Shown here in pieces: positions 9,169-18,062 of a stretch of 64,000 nucleotides of DNA. Source of the DNA: Streptomyces sp. SLBN-31 (GTDB lineage: Bacteria > Actinomycetota > Actinomycetes > Streptomycetales > Streptomycetaceae). Position 1 is the stretch's first letter. Each line of letters opens with the position of its first letter. The notes under the pieces are model-generated. The model saw nothing but the letters and a program-made list of their open reading frames with translations. It did no database searches and was not told where the DNA came from. The stretch covers positions 186,001 through 250,000 of the forward strand of contig NZ_VFNC01000001.1 of the NCBI RefSeq assembly GCF_006715395.1, in the 5' to 3' direction. Position numbers and translations under genes: made by a program.

Positions 9169-11937
9169 GTGGACGACTACGCGGGACGGGTACTCGCCGA
9201 CCGCTACCGCCTGCCGCTGCCGCCCTCCGACGAGTACGAACTCACTGAGACCCGCGCCTTCGACACCTACAGCGGGCAGGAAGTCCTCGTCCGGCAGGTG
9301 CCGTTGCCGGAGGTCGTCGAGGCGGAGGTGCTCGACGCGGAGGGGCTGCCCGACGGGTTCCAGGTCCGCAGGCCCATGGCGCGCACGGGGGCGCGCAGGC
9401 CGGCCGACCCCGCCGTACGGCGGGCGGTCGAGGCCGCCCAGGCCGCCGCCCGAATACCCGATCATCCGCGGCTGGACCAGGTCTTCGACGTGTTCGCCGA
9501 CGGCGGGTCGCTGTGGATCGTGAGCGAGTTGGTGGCCGCGCGGCCGCTCGCCGCACTGCTCGCGGAGAAGCCGCTCACGCCCTACCGCGCGGCCGAGGTC
9601 GCCTCCGACGTGCTCATGGCGCTGCGGGTGCTGCACGCGCACGGCTGGGTGCACCGCAACATCACCGCCCGCACGGTCCTCGTCTGCGACGACGGACGCG
9701 TGATGCTGACCGGCCTCGCGGTCGGGGCGGCGGAAGAGGCGCTGTGCGGGTACGACCCGGTGCCGGCACAGGAGGGCCACGCGGGGGCCCTCGCCGAGGG
9801 ACGGGGGCCGGGTGGTTCGGCCGGGTCGTCCGCGCCGGGCGCGCCGGATGCCGACGGCGGCCGGGCAGGGGCGGAGGGCGGGCACCGCGGCCCGGGTGGT
9901 CACCGGCCGGCCGACGGAACAGGTGGCGGGGCGGGGGGACTCGCCGTGTCCGGAGGGCACGTCGGTTCCGGTGCTCACGGAGTCCTGGACGCACAGGGCG
10001 GCGGCCCCGGCGGTGTCGATCCCGTCGCCGCGCGCAGCGCCGCCATCAGGGCGCGTACGGCCGGCGGGCTGCCCGGCGCCGAGCCGGACACGGCGGGCGG
10101 GAGCGGCGGGACCGGTGCGCTCGCGCCCAAGGCGCTCGAGACGGGCGGGGACATCAGGGCCGCGCGGGCCGGCGCGATCGCCGCGTACCGCGCGGGCGCC
10201 CGTGCCGCGGCCCGGGTGCAGGAAGCGCAGGACGGCCGGGCGGCCCTGCCCGGCGCGGGCCCGGCACCCGAGGAGGACCCCGCCGCACGGACCAACGGGT
10301 CGGCGCAGCCGTACGCCCCCGGCGAGGGCGCGCCCGGCGGCCCCGTGCCGCCGGGTCAGATAGCCGACCCCTACGGGGTGGGCGGTTCCTGGCACGGCGC
10401 GACCCCCCGGGGCGGCGCCGACGGCACCGGCAACCACGTACTGCCTCCCGGCGGCAACGGCGGCAACGGCGGCCAGGGCGGCGCCGGTTCGCAGGCAGTC
10501 GGGCCCGGCATCCCGCCCCACCTCGGCACGGCCCCGCCGGCCGGCCTGCCGAACGCCCCGGGCTTCGGCGCCGCGCCGGCGACCGACGTCCCCGCACCGC
10601 GCGCCGCCGGACCGGCCGCCGCACAGCCCACCGCCCGCTGGGGCGACCTGGTGGCGGACACCCCCGCCCCGCCCCGTGGCCCCGCCACCGCGCTGGCCGC
10701 CGAGCGGGCGCGGCAGGCGCGGATGGCCGTCGTCGGGCCGGTGACCGAACGCTGGGCGCCCGAGCAGGCCGGGCCCGTGCACGAGAACTGGCAGCTCGCG
10801 GCGCCGATCGGGCCCGCGACCGACCTGTGGGCGCTCGGCGCGCTGCTCTTCAGGGCCGTACAGGGGCACGCGCCGTATCCCGAGGAGTCGACGGCCGAGC
10901 TGGTGCAGATGGTGTGTGCCGAGCCGCCCGCCTTCGCCGAGGAGTGCGGGCCGCTGCGGCCGGTCGTCGAGTCGCTGCTCCGTCAGGACCCCACCGAGCG
11001 GCTGGACTTCGAGGAGCTGCGCGGCTGGCTGCGCTCGCTGGTGCGGTCGGCGCCCGAGCCGGACGCCGGCACGCACGTCGTCCCCGCGCCGCCCGCCGAC
11101 GCCAGCCGGCTGCCCGTCATACGGCGGCGGGGCGAGCTGGTGCGCAGGCGCCGGGCGCAGCCGCCCGCGACCACGCACGGACGGCACAAGCGCGCCAAGG
11201 AACAGGCGGGTTCGCCCCGCAGGCTGGGCCGCACCCTGCTGGTGCTGATCCTGCTCCTGCTGGCGGGCGCGGTCGCGTACGCCATGCTGTTCATGCCCAA
11301 GGCCGGCGAGGACGGAGCGGCGGGCAGTGAGCGGACCGGAGCGACTGGCAAGGCGTCCCCCGCGCCCGAGCGGTCGGACCAGGGCGGCAGCCGGACCGGC
11401 CCCGAGCGGACCTCGCCCGCCCCGAAGCCGAGCCCCTCCCGTTCGGCCGGTTCCACCGAGCCGCAGACCACCGACCCCGCCGTCGCCGACGGCTTCACCC
11501 TGCGCAAGGACCCCGAGGGCTTCCGGGTCGCGGTGGCGAAGGGCTGGTCGCGGACGGGCAGGAACGCCTGGAACCAGGTGGTCTACTCGAAGGGCGCCTT
11601 CCAGCTCATCGTCGTGTCCGGACGGGACGGCGCGGTGACGTACGGCAGCGACCCGATGGCCTACCAGCGGGACAAGGAGCACGAACTCCAGCCCTACCGC
11701 AGCTCCAGCTGGGCCACCGCGACCGGCCTGAGGACCATCACGGTGGGCACGCGGGTCATGGCCGAGGGGCAGTTCACCTGGACCGACGGCGGCGGACAGG
11801 ACCTGTACGTGCGCAACCTCGCGATCCTCATCGACGGGCGCTACCACGTGGTGCAGGTGCGCGGTCCTGAGTCCCAGCGGGACCAGGTGACGAAGCTGTA
11901 CGAGCAGGCGTACTCGACGTACACGTACACCGGCTGA
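9169..11937 (+). CDS. Membrane pseudokinase with large disordered insert
   Basis: A 922-residue kinase-fold protein without kinase chemistry. GTG at 9169 follows GAGGGAGG; a TTG 30 bases upstream is less likely. It begins like its neighbours (YAGRVLADRYRL) but has no glycine-rich loop. The Lys motif reads VLVRQV, HRD is HRN (GWVHRNITART), and the DFG position is TGLAVG. About 340 Gly/Pro/Ala-rich residues (about 197-537) replace the activation segment before the C-lobe resumes at ATDLWALGALLF. One transmembrane helix (about 688-707) and an external domain (GFRVAVAKGWSRTG) match the other array members. It lies 163 bases after kinase 1. Retention of fold, membrane anchor and sensor suggests a scaffold or a regulator of the neighbouring active kinases; that role is inference. 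Confidence 0.88.
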   Translation: MDDYAGRVLADRYRLPLPPSDEYELTETRAFDTYSGQEVLVRQVPLPEVVEAEVLDAEGLPDGFQVRRPMARTGARRPADPAVRRAVEAAQAAARIPDHPRLDQVFDVFADGGSLWIVSELVAARPLAALLAEKPLTPYRAAEVASDVLMALRVLHAHGWVHRNITARTVLVCDDGRVMLTGLAVGAAEEALCGYDPVPAQEGHAGALAEGRGPGGSAGSSAPGAPDADGGRAGAEGGHRGPGGHRPADGTGGGAGGLAVSGGHVGSGAHGVLDAQGGGPGGVDPVAARSAAIRARTAGGLPGAEPDTAGGSGGTGALAPKALETGGDIRAARAGAIAAYRAGARAAARVQEAQDGRAALPGAGPAPEEDPAARTNGSAQPYAPGEGAPGGPVPPGQIADPYGVGGSWHGATPRGGADGTGNHVLPPGGNGGNGGQGGAGSQAVGPGIPPHLGTAPPAGLPNAPGFGAAPATDVPAPRAAGPAAAQPTARWGDLVADTPAPPRGPATALAAERARQARMAVVGPVTERWAPEQAGPVHENWQLAAPIGPATDLWALGALLFRAVQGHAPYPEESTAELVQMVCAEPPAFAEECGPLRPVVESLLRQDPTERLDFEELRGWLRSLVRSAPEPDAGTHVVPAPPADASRLPVIRRRGELVRRRRAQPPATTHGRHKRAKEQAGSPRRLGRTLLVLILLLLAGAVAYAMLFMPKAGEDGAAGSERTGATGKASPAPERSDQGGSRTGPERTSPAPKPSPSRSAGSTEPQTTDPAVADGFTLRKDPEGFRVAVAKGWSRTGRNAWNQVVYSKGAFQLIVVSGRDGAVTYGSDPMAYQRDKEHELQPYRSSSWATATGLRTITVGTRVMAEGQFTWTDGGGQDLYVRNLAILIDGRYHVVQVRGPESQRDQVTKLYEQAYSTYTYTG

Positions 11938-12068
11938 GTCACCCTCCGTGATGGGGCGATCGGTCACCGCAGAACAACCGTCACAGTGATGTCACCTTGC
12001 CACCCCCATGGTTCCGTGCGGGCGGGCCACTCCTTAGTCTGACCCTGTCAAGACCATTGCGGGGCAAC

Positions 12069-13751
12069 GTGAATCAGATGCAGGGCCAGCTTGTCGCGGG
12101 CCGCTACCGGCTCGCCGACTCCATCGGCAGCGGTGGCATGGGCCGGGTGTGGCGCGCGCACGACGAGGTGCTCCACCGAGCCGTCGCCATCAAGGAGTTG
12201 ACCGCCGCTCTCTACGTCTCCGAGAGCGACCGGGAGCGGTTGCTCGCGCGCACGCGGGCGGAGGCCCGGGCGGCCGCCCGGATCAACCACTCCGCGGTCG
12301 TCACCGTGCACGACGTGCTCGAACACGACGGCCGGCCCTGGATCGTGATGGAGCTCGTCGAGGGCTACTCGCTCGCCGACGCCGTCAAGGAGCGGGGGCG
12401 CGTGGAGCCGGCCGAGGCCGCGCGTATCGGACTGTGGGTGCTGCGGGCGCTGCGCGCCGCGCACTCCGCCGGGGTGCTGCACCGTGACGTCAAGCCCGGC
12501 AACGTGCTCCTCGGCCACGACGGCCGTGTGCTGCTCACCGACTTCGGCATCGCCCAGATCGAGGGCGACACGACGATCACCCGCACCGGCGAGGTCGTCG
12601 GCTCGGTCGACTACCTCGCCCCCGAGCGGGTGCGCGGCCACGACCCGGGCCCGGCCTCGGACTTGTGGGCGCTCGGCGCCACGTTGTACACGGCGGTGGA
12701 GGGCCGCTCGCCGTTCCGTCGCACCTCGCCGCTGTCCACGATGCAGGCGGTCGTCGAGGAGGACGCGGCCGAGCCGAAGTTCGCCGGGCCGCTCGGGCCC
12801 GTCATGGGGGCGCTGCTGGCCAAGGACCCGGCCCAGCGGCCCGGCGCCGCCGAGGCCGAGCAGATGCTCGCCGAGGCGGCCGAGGGACGCCGGTCGGACG
12901 CGGCGCAAGCGTACGTGCCCACGCAACATCGGGGCGGCCGCTACGAGACGCGGACCGGCACGGGTACCGGGCCCTACAACACCGGTACGGGCCCGCAGAC
13001 CGGGTCGGCGACCCCGTATCCGCCGCTGACCGGGCCCACCGCCATCGGGCCCACCGGTATCGGCCCCGCACCCGCCGCCCCGCCGAAGCGGCGGCGCCTG
13101 CGCACCTTCGTCCTCGCCCTCGCCCTCGCGGTGATCGTCGCCGGCGGTACGGCCGTGGCGCTGCAGAAGTGGAACCAGGGACACCAGTCGGACGCGGGCG
13201 GAACCTCCGACTCCCCGAGCCCGACGCCTTCGGCCACGCCCACCGGCGGCTCCGACGGAACCGTTCCCGCCAACTGGTGGAAGTACGAGGACCCCAACGG
13301 CTTCAGCGTCTATCTCCCGCGCGGCTGGAAGCGGACGGAGGTCACCGGCACCGGAGACGTCGACCCCGATCTCCGGCAGGTCGACTACTCGCCGGACGAC
13401 GGCGAGCACTTCGTGCGCATCGCCATCGACACCAAGCCGGACTTCGCCGGCGCCACGCAGCACCAGGAGGATCTGGAGCAGCAGCTCCAGAAGCTCGTCG
13501 ACTACCACCGCGTCCAGCTGCGGAAGAACCTCTACCGCGACCGGAACGGCTCGGTGTGGGAGTACACCTGGACGGCGCTGCCCAAGGACACCAGGTTCCC
13601 GGGGCCGCGGCGCGCCATCGAGGAGACGTACATCTCCCGAGACGGCGCCGAGTACGCGATCTACGTCTCCTCGCCCGCGGCCGACTGGGCGCAGGCCTCC
13701 AAGCAGTTCAAGGCGATCCTCCAGGGCTGGCAGGAGAAGACCGTCCAGTAG
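12069..13751 (+). CDS. Membrane Ser/Thr protein kinase (kinase 3 of array)
   Basis: 560-residue receptor kinase. GTG at 12069 (MNQMQGQLVAGRYRL) follows GCGGGG; an ATG at 12078 is an alternative. The kinase domain (about residues 9-265) is complete: GSGGMGRVW, AIKEL, HRDVKPGNVLL, DFGIAQ, APERVRG. A short Gly/Thr linker rich in TGP repeats precedes the transmembrane helix (about 345-363, FVLALALAVIVAGG). The external domain (about 400-560) starts with the shared signature DPNGFSVYLPRGWKR and includes SVWEYTW. The 130-base spacer upstream has a TTAGTCTGA box near 12032 that could be a -10, so this gene may have its own promoter. Expected to phosphorylate Ser/Thr in cytoplasmic partners in response to an unknown external signal. 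Confidence 0.92.
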   Translation: MNQMQGQLVAGRYRLADSIGSGGMGRVWRAHDEVLHRAVAIKELTAALYVSESDRERLLARTRAEARAAARINHSAVVTVHDVLEHDGRPWIVMELVEGYSLADAVKERGRVEPAEAARIGLWVLRALRAAHSAGVLHRDVKPGNVLLGHDGRVLLTDFGIAQIEGDTTITRTGEVVGSVDYLAPERVRGHDPGPASDLWALGATLYTAVEGRSPFRRTSPLSTMQAVVEEDAAEPKFAGPLGPVMGALLAKDPAQRPGAAEAEQMLAEAAEGRRSDAAQAYVPTQHRGGRYETRTGTGTGPYNTGTGPQTGSATPYPPLTGPTAIGPTGIGPAPAAPPKRRRLRTFVLALALAVIVAGGTAVALQKWNQGHQSDAGGTSDSPSPTPSATPTGGSDGTVPANWWKYEDPNGFSVYLPRGWKRTEVTGTGDVDPDLRQVDYSPDDGEHFVRIAIDTKPDFAGATQHQEDLEQQLQKLVDYHRVQLRKNLYRDRNGSVWEYTWTALPKDTRFPGPRRAIEETYISRDGAEYAIYVSSPAADWAQASKQFKAILQGWQEKTVQ

Positions 13752-13796
13752 CGGGTTGGCCGGTCGGCGCCCCGGAGGCGGTCCGTCCGGTGCGGC

Positions 13797-15422
13797 ATGA
13801 TGGGGCGCATGGGGACCGAGGGGGCAGGCGTCCGTGTCATCGCGGGCCGGTATCGGCTGGGGACGCGGCTCGGACGCGGCGGCATGGGCGTGGTGTGGCG
13901 GGCCACCGACGAGCTGCTCGGCCGGCAGGTGGCCGTCAAGGAGATCCCCCTGGATCTGGACGACACCGCCTCCGAGGAGGAGGTCCGCCGCCAGCGCGAC
14001 CGCGCCCTGCGTGAGGCGCGGGCGGTGGCCCAGCTGCGCCACCCGCACATCATCGTCGTCCACGACGTGGTCGAGGACGACGAACGCCCGTACATCGTCA
14101 TGGAGTTGATCGACGGCGGCTCCCTCGCCGACCGCATCGCGGCGCGTGGCCCGATCGAGGCGCGGGAGGCCGCCCGGATCGGCATCGGCCTGCTGAGCGC
14201 GCTGCGCACCGCGCACGGGGCGGGCGTCCTGCACCGGGACATCAAGCCCGCCAACGTCCTGATGGAGGCCGGCACCGACCGGGTCGTCCTCACCGACTTC
14301 GGCATCGCCCAGGTCGCGGGCGCCACCACGCTCACCGAGACCGGCTCGTTCGTCGGCTCGCCCGAGTACACGGCGCCGGAGCGGATGTCGGGCGCCAGGA
14401 CAGGCCCGGAGTCCGACCTGTGGTCGCTGGGGGCGCTGCTGTGCACCGCGCTGAGCGGCGAATCCCCCTTCCGGCGCGACTCGTTGGGCGGCATCCTGCA
14501 CGCCGTCGTCTTCGACGAGATCCGGCCGCCCGCGCAGGCGGCCCCGCTGCTGCCCGTCGTACGCGGCCTGCTGGAGCGGGATCCGGACCGGCGGCTGGAC
14601 GCGGAGCAGGCCGAGCGGATGCTGCGTGCCTTCCGCGACACGGGCCGCACCCCGGCCGCGCCGCCGTCCGACTACACCCCCACCCAGCGGGACGTGCCCC
14701 GCCGGCCCCCGCTTCCGTCGCCGCCCCCGGCGTCGCCCGTCCCGGCGCCGGCGGAGAACCGGCGCTCCACCCGGGGTGTGCTGGTGGCCGCGCTGCTGGT
14801 CGCCGCGATGGCCGGGGCCGGGGTGTCCGCGGCGGCGCTGCTGGTGAACCGGGGCGGCGGCGACGGTGGCGGTACGCCGTCGGGCACGGGAACCGGTACG
14901 TCGGTGAGCGCGTCGCCGACGCCGAGCACCCGGCGCCCGTCCGCCACCCCCACCGCTACCGCGAAAGCCCCCTCCGCGCCCTCCGGTTACCGGGTCGCCG
15001 ACGACCCGGCCGGCTTCTCCCTCGCCGTACCGGTGTCCTTCACCCGCGAGCCGCAGGGGGAGCGGATCTTCTACCTGTCCCCGGGCGGGACCTTCCGGCT
15101 CGGCATCAAGACCTCCGACCCGCAGAAGGGCGGCCCGCTCGCGGTGATGCGGCGTTCGGCCGCCGAGGGCCCGGACACCAACCCCGGCTACCACGACGGC
15201 AAGGTCACCGCGACCACGCACGCCGGACACCCCGCCGCCCTGTGGGAGTTCACCTGGAACGGCTTCAGCACGGCGGAGGGTCCCCGGCACACCTACGACC
15301 TGTGCTGGGAGGAGGGCGGCCGGATGTACGACGTGTGGGTGTCGGCGCCGGTCGGGAAGGTGCGGGAGGCGAAGGAGTACTTCGACGTGGCCGTGGACAC
15401 CTTCACGGGCGGGCGGTCCTAG
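13797..15422 (+). CDS. Membrane Ser/Thr protein kinase (kinase 4 of array)
   Basis: 541-residue receptor kinase starting at ATG 13797, with an in-frame ATG at 13809 preceded by GGGGCGC as an equally plausible start. Kinase motifs are intact (GRGGMGVVW, AVKEIPL, HRDIKPANVLM, DFGIAQ, APERMSG; domain about residues 14-275). A proline-rich linker leads to the membrane helix (about 327-349, GVLVAALLVAAMAGAGVS). The external domain (about 395-541) carries DPAGFSLAVPVSFTRE and ALWEFTWNGF, the same fold signature as kinase 3. The gap of 45 bases after kinase 3 suggests co-transcription. Catalytically competent by motif content. Confidence 0.92.
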   Translation: MMGRMGTEGAGVRVIAGRYRLGTRLGRGGMGVVWRATDELLGRQVAVKEIPLDLDDTASEEEVRRQRDRALREARAVAQLRHPHIIVVHDVVEDDERPYIVMELIDGGSLADRIAARGPIEAREAARIGIGLLSALRTAHGAGVLHRDIKPANVLMEAGTDRVVLTDFGIAQVAGATTLTETGSFVGSPEYTAPERMSGARTGPESDLWSLGALLCTALSGESPFRRDSLGGILHAVVFDEIRPPAQAAPLLPVVRGLLERDPDRRLDAEQAERMLRAFRDTGRTPAAPPSDYTPTQRDVPRRPPLPSPPPASPVPAPAENRRSTRGVLVAALLVAAMAGAGVSAAALLVNRGGGDGGGTPSGTGTGTSVSASPTPSTRRPSATPTATAKAPSAPSGYRVADDPAGFSLAVPVSFTREPQGERIFYLSPGGTFRLGIKTSDPQKGGPLAVMRRSAAEGPDTNPGYHDGKVTATTHAGHPAALWEFTWNGFSTAEGPRHTYDLCWEEGGRMYDVWVSAPVGKVREAKEYFDVAVDTFTGGRS

Positions 15423-15480
15423 GGTCACGGGTCTGTGACCGGAACCGGCCAAGGCTGGATGTGCGGGCGGGTGGCGCGAT

Positions 15481-17091
15481 ATGGATGTCCTCATGAGCGC
15501 CAACGGGGGCGTCGGCCACGAGCCCGACGACACGACGAGCTTTGTCCTGCGACCTCCCGTACCCCGGCCGTCCCCGCCCGCGCGGCCGGAACCCGTCGTG
15601 GAGCGGGTCATCGCCGGCCGGTACCGGCTGCTCGGCAGGCTCGGACACGGCGGCATGGGCACGGTGTGGCGGGCCAAGGACGAGACCGTGGACCGCGAGG
15701 TCGCCGTCAAGGAACCGCGCGTCCCGGACCACCTGCCCGAGCGGGAGCGGGACAAGGTCTTCGAGCGGATGCGCCGTGAGGCCCGTGCCGCGGCCCGCCT
15801 GGACCATCCCGCGGTGGTCAACGTCCATGACGTGGCCGTGGTCGACGGCCGGCCGTGGATCGTCATGGAGCTGGTGCACGGCCGTTCGCTCGGCGACGCC
15901 CTCCAGGAGGGCACGCTCGGGGCGCGGGAGGCGGCCCGGATCGGCCTGGAGGTGCTCGGCGCGCTGGAGGCCGCGCACGCGGCGGGCGTCCTGCACCGTG
16001 ACGTCAAGCCGGACAACATCCTGCTCGGCCGGTACGGCCGCATCGTCCTCACCGACTTCGGCATCGCGCAGATCGAGGGCGAGACGAACCTGACCGACAC
16101 CGGGGGCTTCGTCGGCTCGCCCGAGTACATCGCGCCGGAGCGGGTGCTGGGCCAGCGTCCCGGCCCGGCGTCCGACCTGTGGTCCCTCGGCGTCGTCCTG
16201 TACGCGGCGACGGAGGGCGTCTCACCGTTCCGCCGCAGCAACACCCCGGCCACGCTCCAGTCGGTGCTCAACGCGATGCCCGCCCCGCCCGCCTCGGCGT
16301 CGGGCCCGCTGGCGGAGGTGATCACCGGCCTGCTGCACAAGGACCCGGCGCACCGGCCGGACGCCGCCCGGGTGCGTGCCCTCCTGGAGGCGGCCGCGAA
16401 CCCGCCGGCGCCGGTGCCGACGCAGCAGGTGGCGTACGTCGATCCGGGCGCCGCGGGTGCCGGGCGCGGCATCCGGCCGGGCCGTGGCGCGCTGCTGGGC
16501 GGGGGCGTGGCGGCGGTGGTCGCGGCGGCGCTGGCGTACGTGCTGATCGCGAACCCGTTCGCGGGCCCGCTGCCCGACGGCTGGACCAGGCACCACGAGA
16601 AGGACGTCACGGCGACCCTTCCGGTGCCGCAGGACTACCGCAGGTCGGGGCCGGACGGGAAGGACGACAAGACCCACTGGGTGGCGTACAGCGACGCGAG
16701 CGGGGCCATCACCGTCGGCCTGACGGTGATCCGGAAGACCGACGACAACGCGTACTCCATCAAGGGCTCCGCGGCGGCGCAGATGTACGACGACGACGGC
16801 ACGTTCAAGGAGTCCGGGGACTACAGCCTCCAGATGCCGGAGAGCCCGAAGACCGAGACGCAGCCTTCCCTCTCGTACCACGGCCGCAAGGCGGCCAAGA
16901 GCAAGGTCGTCTACGACACCGACGACTCGCAGAACCCGCTGCCGCGCGAGGCGCAGATCTTCTACTACAAGTCCACGGCGGGCGACATGTACAAGCTGAC
17001 GGTCGTCTACCCGAACAAGAGCGACTTCACGGACCGGGGACGCGAGGTGGCCCGGACGGTCCTGGCGAACTGGGACGTGGACAAGCTCTAG
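15481..17091 (+). CDS. Membrane Ser/Thr protein kinase (kinase 5 of array)
   Basis: 536-residue receptor kinase. ATG at 15481, or ATG at 15493, gives an N-terminal tail of about 40 residues before the kinase domain (about 43-300), which has GHGGMGTVW, AVKEPRVP, HRDVKPDNILL, DFGIAQ and APERV intact. Unlike the other members it has almost no linker: the kinase domain runs nearly straight into the membrane helix (about 337-358) and a Lys/Asp-rich external domain beginning LPDGWTRHHEKDV. It lies 58 bases behind kinase 4. The stop codon TAG (17089-17091) overlaps the TAG of the convergent AraC gene in one CTAG. Confidence 0.92.
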   Translation: MDVLMSANGGVGHEPDDTTSFVLRPPVPRPSPPARPEPVVERVIAGRYRLLGRLGHGGMGTVWRAKDETVDREVAVKEPRVPDHLPERERDKVFERMRREARAAARLDHPAVVNVHDVAVVDGRPWIVMELVHGRSLGDALQEGTLGAREAARIGLEVLGALEAAHAAGVLHRDVKPDNILLGRYGRIVLTDFGIAQIEGETNLTDTGGFVGSPEYIAPERVLGQRPGPASDLWSLGVVLYAATEGVSPFRRSNTPATLQSVLNAMPAPPASASGPLAEVITGLLHKDPAHRPDAARVRALLEAAANPPAPVPTQQVAYVDPGAAGAGRGIRPGRGALLGGGVAAVVAAALAYVLIANPFAGPLPDGWTRHHEKDVTATLPVPQDYRRSGPDGKDDKTHWVAYSDASGAITVGLTVIRKTDDNAYSIKGSAAAQMYDDDGTFKESGDYSLQMPESPKTETQPSLSYHGRKAAKSKVVYDTDDSQNPLPREAQIFYYKSTAGDMYKLTVVYPNKSDFTDRGREVARTVLANWDVDKL

Positions 17092-17990
17092 GCGGACGCG
17101 GGCCGGCTCCGGTACATGCCGGGCGTCATCCCGAACTCCCGCTTGAACGCGTGCGAGAGGGCGTACGGCGTTCCGTAGCCGGCCTCCCGGGCCACCGCCG
17201 CGAGCGGCGCATCCGTGGCGCGCAGCCGGGTCGCCGCCAGGGTCAGCCGCCACCACGTCAGGTACGCCATCGGCGGCCGGCCGACCAGTGCCGTGAACCG
17301 GCGGGCCAGCGTCGCCCGCGACACCCCGGCCTCCGCCGCCAGGCGGTCGTTGGTCCACGCGGCCGCCGGGTCGGTGTGCAGGGCGCGCAGCGCCGCCGTC
17401 GTCACGGGATCGCTCAGGACCGTCGGCCAGGCTCCGGTGCGCGCCTGGGCCATCCACGCCCGCACCATGTAGACCAGCAGCAGGTCGAGGAGGCTCGGCA
17501 GGGCCAGGCAGGACCCCGGTCGCCGTTCGTCCAGTTCGCGGGCCAACAGGTCGACAGCCAGGCGGAGTTCGGGGTGCGCGCCGACCCGGTTGGGCAGGTG
17601 GACGACTTGCGGGAGCTCCGCCAGCAGGGGGTGCACCCGGCTGCTGTCGAGGCGGTACTTGCCGCACAGCAGCTCCGCCTCGCCCCGCCCGTCCGGGTCG
17701 CGCGGCGGCCGGCGCATCTCCTCGAACGGCACCGCGGCCGTCGTGTCCCCGGGCGAGTCCGCGAGCACATGCCCCGCCCCGTGCGGCAGCAGTACGACGT
17801 CCCCGGCGCCCAGCGTCACCGGCTCACCGCCCCCGTCCGGCCGCAGCCAGCAGCCGCCCGCCAGGACAACGTGGAATCCGGCCCCGTCGTACGGGGCGAG
17901 CCGTGTGCACCACTTCCCGCCCACGCGCAGCCGGTTGGAGGAGGGCTGTCCGATGCGCACGGCGGAGATCGCGTCACTCACCACGTCCAT
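17088..17990 (-). CDS. AraC-family transcriptional regulator with cupin-type N-terminus
   Basis: 300-residue regulator. The N-terminal half (about 1-180) resembles the AraC cupin sensor (GGKWCTRLAPYDGAGFHVVL, LGAGDVVLLPHGAGHVLAD). The C-terminal half holds two helix-turn-helix motifs, DRLAAEAGVSRATLARRF and LAAVAREAGYGTPYALSHAF, the second followed by the typical KREFG tail. ATG at 17990 (MDVVSDAISAVRIG) is chosen by family-like N-terminus; there is no clear ribosome site, and in-frame ATGs lie further upstream. It is divergent from the MBL-fold hydrolase with 72 bases between starts, which makes that gene the likely target. The pair splits the kinase array. Confidence 0.88.
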   Translation of the reverse strand: MDVVSDAISAVRIGQPSSNRLRVGGKWCTRLAPYDGAGFHVVLAGGCWLRPDGGGEPVTLGAGDVVLLPHGAGHVLADSPGDTTAAVPFEEMRRPPRDPDGRGEAELLCGKYRLDSSRVHPLLAELPQVVHLPNRVGAHPELRLAVDLLARELDERRPGSCLALPSLLDLLLVYMVRAWMAQARTGAWPTVLSDPVTTAALRALHTDPAAAWTNDRLAAEAGVSRATLARRFTALVGRPPMAYLTWWRLTLAATRLRATDAPLAAVAREAGYGTPYALSHAFKREFGMTPGMYRSRPASA

Positions 17991-18062
17991 GAGACGCAAG
18001 CGTATCGAAGTGAGCGGAAGAAGCATTGGAAAGCTCATGTCCGCGCTTCTAGCGTTGACGTC

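Noticed and set aside
12048..16610. 1520-codon minus-strand frame across kinases 3-5
   Set aside because: Antisense to three well-supported kinases; composed of Arg/Gly/Ala-rich translation without domains.
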